Of a stretch of DNA of 64,000 nucleotides, positions 51,101-60,500 are shown piece by piece; position 1 is the first letter of the stretch; every line of letters begins with the position of its first letter. The stretch spans positions 99,161 to 163,160 of the forward strand of contig JAREWP010000095.1 in NCBI GenBank assembly GCA_029001845.1. The letters are read 5' to 3'. The notes under the pieces were generated by a model. The model made no database searches. It was not told the DNA's origin and was given only the letters and a program-made list of their open reading frames with translations. The position numbers and the translations under genes are program-made. The DNA comes from Candidatus Magnetocorallium paracelense (GTDB lineage: Bacteria; Nitrospirota; Thermodesulfovibrionia; Thermodesulfovibrionales; Magnetobacteriaceae).

Positions 51101-51489
51101 TTTGAATTGTTTAAAATGTCTACTATGGATTTTAAGCGATTCTTGATCGTATGTAAGGTATTTCTCGTCATTTCATCGATAATGGTCTTAGGTTTTTCCT
51201 TTTGGAGCTCTATTTGGCTTCTTGAAAGATTTTTCCTCACTCCCTCTATCGTGAACCTCTCTTCGTAAAGGAGTCTTTTTATCTCGAGAATTATATCTAT
51301 ATCCTTTCTCTGATAAATCCTTTGGCCCGATTTCCCCTTTCTGGGTTTAAGGAAGGGAAATTCCGTTTCCCAATATCTTAACACATATGGCTCGAGATTT
51401 GTAATCCTGCTGACCTCCCCAATCTTATAAAAAAGTTTTTGAGGTATAACAGGTTTGCTGAATACAGGTTTTTCGTTTGTTTTTAACAT
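51091..51489 (-). CDS. MerR-family transcriptional regulator
   Basis: A 132-residue regulator with an N-terminal MerR winged helix: KIGEVSRITNLEPYVLRYWE, the FPFLKPRKGKSGQRIY wing and a dimerisation helix from IILEIKRLL on. No Cys-rich metal-binding loop is visible. I choose ATG 51489, with GGAG about 7 bases upstream, because upstream codons of the open frame (to 51597) overlap a long palindrome. The stop codon (TAG, 51091-51093) is formed from tRNA-Pro bases 8-10 (UAG). It follows ihfA, an arrangement I recall from some Deltaproteobacteria. Confidence 0.85.
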   Translation of the reverse strand: MLKTNEKPVFSKPVIPQKLFYKIGEVSRITNLEPYVLRYWETEFPFLKPRKGKSGQRIYQRKDIDIILEIKRLLYEERFTIEGVRKNLSRSQIELQKEKPKTIIDEMTRNTLHTIKNRLKSIVDILNNSNGA

Positions 51490-51521
51490 TTTTGCTCCGT
51501 AAATAAACGAATGCGCACCGG

Positions 51522-51605
51522 AAGCAGCAGCAATGTCCTGCCAAAACAAGCTGAAACTCGTAAACTCAAACACAACCTTGTTTTGGCGGGACATCACTGC
51601 TGCTT
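51522..51605. repeat. Long palindrome between ihfA and merR
   Basis: 29-base arms 51522-51550 and 51577-51605 pair with three mismatches around a 26-base loop containing ACTCGTAAACTC. On the transcript it would form a very stable hairpin in the ihfA-merR gap. It may be a small interspersed repeat or an attenuating terminator; no T-run follows it. Confidence 0.8.
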
Positions 51606-51650
51606 CTAACGATTTTCATGCTTTGTGGTGACCCGGAGGTTCATGGACGT

Positions 51651-51923
51651 TTACTCTATATGCGACTTAAGCCAAAGACTCGGTTTAAACGTCACGACAC
51701 TTCGAGGGGATATCTCGATCTCTTCTCCTGTTTTAGGATTTCTGCCTTTTCTCGCCTTTTTCTTTCTTACATTAAAGGTACCGAAACCGCTTATTTTAAT
51801 GGATTCACCCTCTGTCAATGTCTGTTTAAGAGTCTCTATGATGATTTCGATAATTTCAGCCGATTCCTTTTTGGGAAGACCGACATGCTCGAATATGGCA
51901 TATACAAGATCGGATTTTGTCAC
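51651..51923 (-). CDS. ihfA: Integration host factor subunit alpha
   Basis: A 90-residue DNA-bending protein. The HU/IHF motif KISGFGTFNVRKKKARKGR, GRNPKTGEEIEISPRSVVTF and the beta-arm proline are present; the alpha subunit is favoured by the N-terminal KSDLVYAIFEHVGLPKKES. Start is GTG at 51923 (MTKSDL). It lies 18 bases after the surA-like gene and leads toward merR. It may act in recombination, replication and promoter architecture. Confidence 0.92.
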   Translation of the reverse strand: MTKSDLVYAIFEHVGLPKKESAEIIEIIIETLKQTLTEGESIKISGFGTFNVRKKKARKGRNPKTGEEIEISPRSVVTFKPSLWLKSHIE

Positions 51924-51941
51924 AGTCTGATCTAAACCTCT

Positions 51942-52919
51942 TTATATCATAATTTTAATGTGAATTCTTTCTTTTAGAGACTTGATCCACTCACTATAAT
52001 CTCTTTGGAATCTTTTGTTTAAAAGCTGAATTCTGGCATGGTTTTTCAAATCCTTCTCTGATTGAAGGCCTTTCCTGTCAGTCATCTGCATTATATGCAA
52101 GCCTTGCTTTGTAATAAAAGGCGACGTATATTCACCTCTTTTAAGTCGGTTGATTTTTTCAAGTAAATCGACTCCCATTTCGTCGGCTTTTATGAAACCC
52201 AGTTCTCCGCCTTTGTCGGAATTAGGGCCGTCGGAAAATTCAATAGCAAGAATTTTAAAATCCTCACCCTGTTGTAACCTCTTATATATATCTATCCCCC
52301 TTGCCATCAGGGCGTCTCTGTCTTCACCTTCTTTTTTAAGTAAAAAAATCTGTCTCAGTCTGTATCTGGTTTGCTTATCTTTCTGAGGAATACCTTCGAT
52401 ATAGCGGGATATCTCTTCTTCTGTTATGATGATCTTACTCTTTATTTCCTCATTAATCAGTTTGTTCAGTATTATCTGCTCTCCAAGTTTCTCGCTGTAC
52501 TCTTCATATGTAAAACCTTCCTGTTTAAGAGCTTTTCTATACTCTTCCTCGGAAAAACCGTATTTATCGCGAATGTCCTTCATTGCAGCGCCAATTTCTA
52601 TTTCCGAGACATAGAGTCCCTTTTGTCTGGCGTATGTAAGCTGGAGCCTTGTGTCAATCAATTTTTCCAGAAAATCTTTTTCATATCTTTTCAGAAACCG
52701 GACTCTATTTTCTCCTGTCATCTTGGAAATTTGATCTTTTGTTTCAAACTCCATGGCGCTGTAGAGTTCGCTCCAGGTAATAACATCGTCGCCTACTACG
52801 GCAACGATTTTATCAAGCAGGATTTCGCCGCTGAGATTACCTGCCTGTAACAAGCATAAGGCAGATATAAACATAGCTTTGGCTATGGTTGTTAAATAAA
52901 AAATAGAGGAACGAAACAT
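51942..52919 (-). CDS. SurA-like periplasmic peptidyl-prolyl isomerase
   Basis: A 325-residue exported chaperone. The N-terminal hydrophobic signal ends near LLQAGNLSGE, then comes a SurA N-domain (LLDKIVAVVGDDVITWSELYSA) and a single parvulin (PpiC) domain with YRLRQIFLLKKEGEDRD, FSDGPNSDKGGELGF and FITKQGLHIMQMTDRK. E. coli SurA has two parvulin domains; this has one. It would escort outer-membrane proteins to BamA. It begins a minus-strand run with ihfA and merR. Confidence 0.85.
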   Translation of the reverse strand: MFRSSIFYLTTIAKAMFISALCLLQAGNLSGEILLDKIVAVVGDDVITWSELYSAMEFETKDQISKMTGENRVRFLKRYEKDFLEKLIDTRLQLTYARQKGLYVSEIEIGAAMKDIRDKYGFSEEEYRKALKQEGFTYEEYSEKLGEQIILNKLINEEIKSKIIITEEEISRYIEGIPQKDKQTRYRLRQIFLLKKEGEDRDALMARGIDIYKRLQQGEDFKILAIEFSDGPNSDKGGELGFIKADEMGVDLLEKINRLKRGEYTSPFITKQGLHIMQMTDRKGLQSEKDLKNHARIQLLNKRFQRDYSEWIKSLKERIHIKIMI

Positions 52920-53081
52920 GGGATGAACCTTTTTATTGCACTGGAAGAAGTTATAAGATCAATTGTGCCATATCACTTTAAGTAATTGCAACAGAATAAT
53001 TTAAAATAATGGATTTTTTATAATGGTTTACTATAAAGTGGAAAGTACATGGGGGATGTCAAGAAAATATTTTTAGTGATT

Positions 53082-53124
53082 CCCTGCCGGCTGAATCCAT
53101 TTTTTTATTACATCGCCGGCAGGG
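53082..53124. repeat. Perfect 10-bp inverted repeat between surA and the glycine-rich gene
   Basis: CCCTGCCGGC at 53082-53091 and GCCGGCAGGG at 53115-53124 are exact complements around a 23-base loop. On the minus strand it lies downstream of the glycine-rich gene. No T-run follows, so a terminator role is uncertain. Confidence 0.6.
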
Positions 53125-53203
53125 GCATTGAATATCCTGTTGAATGAAAGAGTTTTCCGATTATAGGAAGGAATAGATATTTTATTCATATAATTCTCGA
53201 TCG

Positions 53204-54355
53204 TTATCTCACTGGAGGGTTTATAACAGTCGTCCCTGCTCTTCCGTCATTACCTTTCGTTCCATCTTTGCCATTACTTTGTCCGGGTTGCCCTTTGTTC
53301 CCATCCTTTCCGCCTCTGTATCCTCTGCCGCCTTCACCGCCTACACCTCTTTCTCCGCCCTTACCGACTTTGCCTCCATTGGCTTTTTCATTACTAAACA
53401 AAACATTGCTTCTATTATTCGTAATAATTATTAAGTCTTTTCCATCGCCGCCGTTACCGCCGTTCCCACCATCGCCACCATTGGCGCCGTTGCCGCCATT
53501 ACCACCATTTGAACCCTTTGGCCAAATCGCCATATAAGGATCAGAGCCATTGCCGCCACGACCGCCATTACCGCCATTGCCGCCATTGCCGCCATCTTGT
53601 CCATGTCCTCCTCGATTAAGAACAGTTATATCAGAGGCCAGATCATCGATTTTTATGACTACTTTAGGTCCGTCGTCTCCTCTGTTACCATGATCGCCGC
53701 TTATACCGAATGACCCGTGCTCTCCATTTCCCCCGTCCTCACTAAACCAGGCATTATGTCTATCTGCACCAGGCCTGCCATCGTCACCATTTTTCCCGGA
53801 ATTTGCAGGTTTTTTTTCTTTTCCTGCAATTAAGATATCATATTTAGCAGGAGGAGCCGTTGTACCGGGAGAGTGTACTTTTTGCAGCCTGTTACAAGTA
53901 AACTGACAGGGCACCCTGATTTCAATATAACCGCCGGCATTGATAATGACAGTGCCGTAATGAACAATCGATGCTGCTGAATCGATGATCAGAGGTTTAT
54001 CGGCAGTAATGATGATATCCTGATTCATATAAACATTTACCGGATACTCACCATATCTCTTATCAATTTCATTCATTGCCGTTTCATCGCTAATCACTGC
54101 CATACCAAGTATATGGTCTACAATGGCGCTGTTTAGCTCTTCGTCGCTTAAGGTATGAACATTGTCTTTTGTGACGATGGAATGCTTCCGGTCTTTTAGT
54201 ACAGATGCGTTAAAGAATTCTGTCAGTTCCGCCAGACCGACAGCAACTCTCGGTCTTCTCTCCATCGTATGATTGCTGTCATAGTTTATTCTGAACCTTC
54301 CGGCGCTTTCGTACCAACTGTCTTGTGCTTTTTGAGGTAATTCATTAAAAGTCAT
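53204..54355 (-). CDS. Glycine-rich, collagen-like protein next to the RHS gene
   Basis: A 383-residue protein. Residues ~1-190 form an unrecognised mixed domain. Residues ~195-375 are low-complexity, with many GGNGGNGGNGG runs and G-x-x triplets (SGKNGDDGRPGAD, GDHGNRGDDGPK), collagen-like or PE_PGRS-like. No signal peptide or Cys-rich anchor is visible, so the export route is unclear. It follows the RHS gene with a terminator between. A link to RHS action is suggested only by proximity. Confidence 0.75.
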   Translation of the reverse strand: MTFNELPQKAQDSWYESAGRFRINYDSNHTMERRPRVAVGLAELTEFFNASVLKDRKHSIVTKDNVHTLSDEELNSAIVDHILGMAVISDETAMNEIDKRYGEYPVNVYMNQDIIITADKPLIIDSAASIVHYGTVIINAGGYIEIRVPCQFTCNRLQKVHSPGTTAPPAKYDILIAGKEKKPANSGKNGDDGRPGADRHNAWFSEDGGNGEHGSFGISGDHGNRGDDGPKVVIKIDDLASDITVLNRGGHGQDGGNGGNGGNGGRGGNGSDPYMAIWPKGSNGGNGGNGANGGDGGNGGNGGDGKDLIIITNNRSNVLFSNEKANGGKVGKGGERGVGGEGGRGYRGGKDGNKGQPGQSNGKDGTKGNDGRAGTTVINPPVR

Positions 54356-54396
54356 GTTTCCTCCTTGTTTTTTTATGTGTAAATTGAAATAAATCT

Positions 54397-54440
54397 AAAA
54401 AAAAAGCAGTCAGCTGTCAGACATCAGCTGTCAGCTTTTT
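54397..54440 (-). terminator. Rho-independent terminator after the RHS gene
   Basis: Arms at 54401-54416 and 54425-54440 pair with two mismatches around an 8-base loop. On the minus strand this is followed by a run of T residues (54397-54405). It lies between the RHS stop (54578) and the start of the glycine-rich gene (54355). Confidence 0.75.
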
Positions 54441-54517
54441 AATTACATAAGCTTACAGCTTAATTTTAACTCACCCCTAAGGTGATGCTTTTTAAAGTGA
54501 AATGTCAGGAATTTCTT

Positions 54518-54556
54518 TAGCTGAAGGCTGATCGTTGATAGCTGATAGCTGACTGC
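54518..54556. repeat. AGCTGATAGCTGA-type short repeats
   Basis: Interspersed-repeat-like runs (CTGAAGGCTGATCG, TGATAGCTGATAGCTGA). Similar strings occur inside the terminator at 54405-54435 and near 44932. They may be remnants of a REP-like family. Confidence 0.45.
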
Positions 54557-54577
54557 CGTTTTTTTTATCGGCTTCGG

Positions 54578-57500
54578 CTATGGAGGACGTATATGCAGCA
54601 GCCTCCGCAGCTGCGGTGGTATCCGCCGCCGAATATCCAGCTGCGGAGGTTGCGGCAGTAACATTCGCAGCATCCGTAGCTGCTGCCGCTGCCGCTGCGA
54701 CAGCAATCGCTGCCCCGGTATCAGGAACGGCGGCTGCATCAGACGCCGAAATCTTACCGGCCCTATGTTCAGTGCCGCCTGCAATTGCATCTGATTCTGA
54801 TTCGCCAGTGCAATCTGCGCCTGGTACTGTCCAGGTATATTCGGCACCCGCCGCTGCTGTTGCCACTGTAACCGCTGCAATGTCCGCCTCGCCTGCAACC
54901 AACTTGGCCGCAGTCCCCTTATCTGAGCGTTAGATAAGAGATTGCGATCAGGATTTGCCGGTTTTAATAGTTTTGTTGATATCCCACCGGTTATTCCTCC
55001 AATTGTTCCGCCAATGAGTCCTGCCTCGATCAAGCCTGCATGCCAGGGTTGGCCTTGAACAACGTTTGACATGTATTGCACAGAAGCATCTGTTGCAGCA
55101 CCTCCAAATGCTCCTCCTGCAATTGCACCGGCATATGATGTTAATGGTCTAGCAATTTTACTTGCAATAACTCCTGCCCCATAGCCTGTGGCTCCACTTG
55201 CTGCTCCTGCAATTATAGATGTAAAAAATTGCCCAATATGGAAATCTTCGCTGGTAATAAAAGTTTCAGCCACATAGCTGACTCCGCCTATTAAGGCTCC
55301 AATCCCGGTATCAATGAAAAAAGGAATAAATGCGATCTCTCCTGAAGGATCTATCATGGAAACAGGATTATTCCCTCCATAGATATAAGGGCTCGAGAAT
55401 TGTCCCTTTGGGTCCATACTGTAAAACCGACCTGTGAAGCTGTCATAGAGCCTGGCATTAAAATTATAAAGTCCAGTTTCTATATCCAGTTCCTGTCCTG
55501 TAAATAGACGAGCAGTTACCTGACCAATATCAGGGTTCTCAAAAACATTACCCATAAAATCTCCAAAGGGCTGATAGTTGTAAGCATTATATACGTCCGT
55601 CCCTTCCAGTAAAACCACCCTGGTGGAGTTGATATGGTCCTTTATAAGATTATAAACTTTCCCTTCCTTTATTATAGCTGTAAGACCTGTAAGGCCATAG
55701 ACATAGATATTGGTTGACTCGGCGCCTCCTTTTATCCCTCTCTTTTCGATGAGGGGATTTCCATTTTTATTTAACAGATAAAAACTGACCTGGTCCTCAG
55801 TGGTCTTCAGGACTCTCCTGTCACCTGCACTATATTGAAATTCAGTGGTCCGCTTCTTTCCATGTCGTTCAGTCTCAATGACGGTCGCCATCTCTGACAC
55901 GGGGTCATAGGTAATATTTGTAATATTTCCGGTACGGGATAATTTAATGCTCCCATTGGGATTATAGTTGTAAGATTCGTCATTGCTTCCATCAATATTC
56001 TTCAATCTGTCTGTACCCCAGTAATATTCATGTTTGTCGCTATGATTACCTCTTTTAACAATATCCATGTTTCCGTTAGAATCGTATTTATCGATGTACA
56101 GGGACCAATTATCGTTCTTATTGTTTTTTGCAGAGGTGAGTCTGCCCAATTGGTCATACCTGTATTGACAGGTATACTCTGTAACAAAATCTCCGGGATC
56201 TTCGATATTCTCGAATTTATAGCCCGCTCTTGTAATCAGGCCGCTGTATCGTGAAGAGTAATCCAGAGTCTCTGTCAGATAATTGTCCTTTATTTGTGTA
56301 GGCCATCCGGGAGAGTTATATGTATACTTTCTCTTAACTTCAAAGCCTGCGCCGGGGTTGAGAGTTTCCGTGACGATGGCGCCATCGGGATTATATGTAT
56401 ATGAGGCAATCGGTATTGTCCGGTCATCCTTACCATCTTTGACCTCTACAAGGCTGACTTGACCCAGGTTATCGTATTCATAGGATACGCGAATTGCTTT
56501 CTCCCCATTCTCTTCATTGTATGATACGGTTATGATATTTCCCATATTGTCGTGGTCATATCCTGAGATATGGAGATCACCATTGTCATATCCGTAAACC
56601 TTTACATGTTTTTTTATCAGCTCCCCTTCCATATTATAGAAATAGGACTCTTCTACATCCGCCTTTGGATTCCGGTTCCTGTTATTTATTTTATTAACCA
56701 GCACACGAACCAACTTGCCTGTGAGATTCAGGTCTTCGCCATCTCCGTCATAGATGTATTTTTTTTTCCACAGACCTGATCGCGGTATCCACATTCTCTC
56801 ATCTGCATGTCTCCTGAGCTGTACATCATCCCATTTATAATCGCAAACACCTTCTTCTATGGTTCTGCCTGATTTATCATACTTCCAATAAAGAATATAA
56901 TTTAGTTCGCCACCGGCGGCGTCCTGCATAAAGCGTATTCTCCCTGCCTTGTCGTACAGATACAGAGATGGTCCGGTTGTGTCAGGGTGATCCACCCTTG
57001 TGATCCTGCCAAAAAAGTCATAAGCCATGTTTATGACAAATTTATCATGATCTTTCAGGCCCTTTTGGAATGAATTGGGCAGCATTGTCTTAATCACATT
57101 CCCATGGGCATCGTAGTAATTGCGTGTGATCGTGAAGTTACCCTCTCCAGCATTCGTTTTACCTTTTATAGCAGCTATAACCGCGCCTGTCTTACTTTTG
57201 ATCTCATGGGAGGGAATTTTATCCGGATCAATGGTCGTATTTACTATGTATTCACCGGCCGGCAGGTCATCTATGTAACCGTTATTCACCTTACAGGCAT
57301 GAATAAATCTGGTCGTATGTCGATCCTCTTCAGGGATTTCCCTATTGATAGCAAATGTCTTACCCGGTAAACCATCCTCTAATCTACGTGATAGGGGGGA
57401 ATCCTCCAGCCTGATCCTTGAGTACGGGTACCCTTCATCATCAGGATAATGATCTGATATCCGGCCTGTTATCTTACCTGTCTTCCAATCGATGGCGCTT

Positions 57501-60500
57501 ACAAAGTCCTCTTTATATTTAAAGAGCGTGTTGTCAAACTTTGCGGTTTTTGTGGTAATGGCTCTTTTTCCGGGTTTATTGTAACCGGTTGCCGATACAA
57601 GGATTGCCGAATCATCCAATGCCTGATCCTGGATGGTCCTTCCTGTGTTATCTATATATTCAATAGTTGTAATCGGATCGATTAATATAATAATCTGCTC
57701 TATAAAGAGCTTATTGGAAGTGAATATCTCCAATTGACCGGAAGACGGTGTCTTACATATATGACTAAATATTTGTCTGCCATTTGCAAAGAAGAGCACT
57801 CCGTGATTCTCTGCAATGAGTAACCACTCTTTCGCATCCATTTTAGGGCAGTCAAGGGAATCAATGATCTTACCCTGATCGTATAACTCCCATTTCCCTT
57901 CGGCCCATCTGACAACGCAGGTGGTTCCTATCGTGATACCGATTGCTTGGTTTATCTCTTCTTCAGGTGTAAGACTGAATCTTATACCATACTTCTTATT
58001 GGTCACTGATTCTTTAAGCAGCAGGGTCCCCTTTTTACCGCCTTCGTAGGCCAGTCTTTGACTCAGTACTCTCCAACCATCAGAGGCTCGCCATCTTTCC
58101 TTCCATATGTCTCCCTGATGAAAATCATCGAAGATACCTCCTGTACGTGCGGCTATATTCAGCCTCATGTTAGGGTCGGATCTGCTAAATTCTTTATCGC
58201 CGGATTGTCTCCACAGGTATTCACTTGAAAGTCCCTTTGGTATTTCATTATTACCAATCATGGCGACAGGTCTCCGGAGAATGTCGTATATAGTGCGTAT
58301 CGTCTCTCCTGCAATTCCCAGTGTGGCAGTCTTTGCGAGGTAGTAATCATCATAGACTGTTGCGCTGAATTGTTGATAACCTTCAAAGGGGGCAAAACAA
58401 AGACTATCAACAAGAAGGTCCACATCTTTCTGTTGATTGAAGATGCATAGGGATATCTTCTTTACCGGGGTTACACCTGTCTTTTCCGGGTCTATGAGGT
58501 AATGAAAATATTGCCACTTCCCATTTGTATTATTAACAGGAAGGGTTACGGTTTTTTCCAAATCGGCCTTTAGTGTAATAACCCATCCTGCGAGTGTGGG
58601 GTTATACGCTCGGGATTTATCTGTCTTTATCCAACAGGTGAGTAAAAATTTTTCTTTACCGCGATTTGGACGAAATACAGCTTTTAACCCCATGTTTCTA
58701 AGTCTCAGTGCTCTGGTTCCGGAATGTGCATCACCTGTGCGGATATGATCTTCCAGGGAGTGACCATCCGGTAATATGGCCCATGATTGGGGGTCTTCAT
58801 AGCTCTCAAAGCCGTAGTAGCTAACCTCATTACCGGTAATGGCGGCATTTTGAAACTGAGCCACCTTAAACCTCTTCTTACTGTCATAGAGAAAGGACGT
58901 ATGAATATTGTCTATATCAGCGGATTCCAGTACACGACCATTATCGGTAATCTCTATAATCTCAGAGGTCTTTAACCACCCCTTTGGAGGCTCTCCATTT
59001 CCTGACCACCGATTAAAATCAAAAGCCTCCGTTCCTGTTGAGCCATCCCACAGATATGACTTGTGAGACGCCCAACGATCTTTTACCCCGCCCCACTCCT
59101 TCCGGTACGTATTAACAGATATTCCTGTAATGACACCTTTTGTTTCGTTTATGGACTTTTCTTCAGCTTTTGGAACAAGGAGGTTGATTTCTTCCATCTC
59201 CTTATAAACTTCCCATGCATATCCGGTTTCCCTGACCAAGGTTTCTTCATTGCCCTCTGAATCATAATTATATGTTAGTAACCTGGATATCTGACCCTTT
59301 TTATTATAATCGCTCTCAACAACACTCTCTATATACCCGTAAACCTTAAGCAGACCTTCTTCAAGGGCTATACAGAACTCCCTGCCTTTTTCCTGGTCTG
59401 TAATCAACCAAAGAGCGTTGACTTTTTCTATGGCGATACTCACATGATATGAAAGATTAAATCCCTTTGCCGTAAAAGCATCTCTCATTTCCTGAGAAAA
59501 TACCCTCTTATCCAGATCGTGTCTTAATTTTTTATCCACGATAAAGAGAAAGAGCCCTGCAATGTCCACCTTCTTCGTGGGCCTGGCGAATATTCCATAG
59601 AGGTCATTACCATCTTGGGTTTTGTCATATGCATAGAGGTAATTAACAGATTCAGCCAACTTCATTCCCTCTTTATTGTATACTGTTGTTTTAAAGACAT
59701 TACCATTAAAAAGGCTGAAGTAGTCTTTCACATTTGTATAATTATCCGTATCAGGGTAAACGATCCCGGGGACATCCGGTTTCAGACCATTAAAGAATAT
59801 GTTCTCTACATATCCATACTCTCCATTAAGAGCTGTCCTGTAAGATCGGGCATTTACGTACTGGGCGACCCTTCCATTGGGATCATAAGCAGCGGTTTCT
59901 TTGTCATAGGCATAGAAGGTATCGACACTATTGTACCCGTCATCGATACCTAACTTCGATACGACATAAGCTACCTGCACCTCTTCTATAGACTCATTCA
60001 CTACACGCCTCAGAAACAGCTCGGAGGAACTGTTGAAATCCTTACCTCTATAAGTAATAAAACTGTCAGGTCCTGCCAGCACAAGACCAGGCCCCTGATT
60101 TTCCATTTCAGGAATATATATCCTTTCATTAGGTAATGCAACAGAGGTCCCCCTGACCTTGCCATCCTTTAAAAAAAGAACATATGTGGTATTGTCATTA
60201 TTCAATTGATATGAAATATAGAATGGCGCCCTGTTTTGTATAGTCTTCAGGTCTGTATCGTTTGGCAGGGTGTGTATCTCATTCCATTTCATGGTAGCGT
60301 CTCTGTAATATATCTGATGTGCAATAGTACAAAAATTATTGCTTATTGTTGGCGGGTTGGTTCCCTGTGAAGCGTCGGATCTGCCATGTAAACTACCTTC
60401 GCTCCACTGCGATTGATAGGGGTTATACTCTAATGAGTTGTAAACCTCCGATCTCCCCTGCTTTTCGGTCCGAATAGTCAGGTCAGAGCCATAGGCATAT

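Noticed and set aside
53268..53537. Pro-rich plus-strand ORF opposite the glycine-rich gene
   Set aside because: It is the shadow of GGN repeats in the complementary strand.
54492..54902. Second minus-strand Ala-rich ORF overlapping the RHS 3' end
   Set aside because: Same low-complexity origin; kept only as a possible frameshift product of the RHS gene.
54580..54933. Ala-rich plus-strand ORF opposite the RHS tail
   Set aside because: It is most simply a complement of the CAG/GCA-rich low-complexity tail and has no ribosome-binding site.
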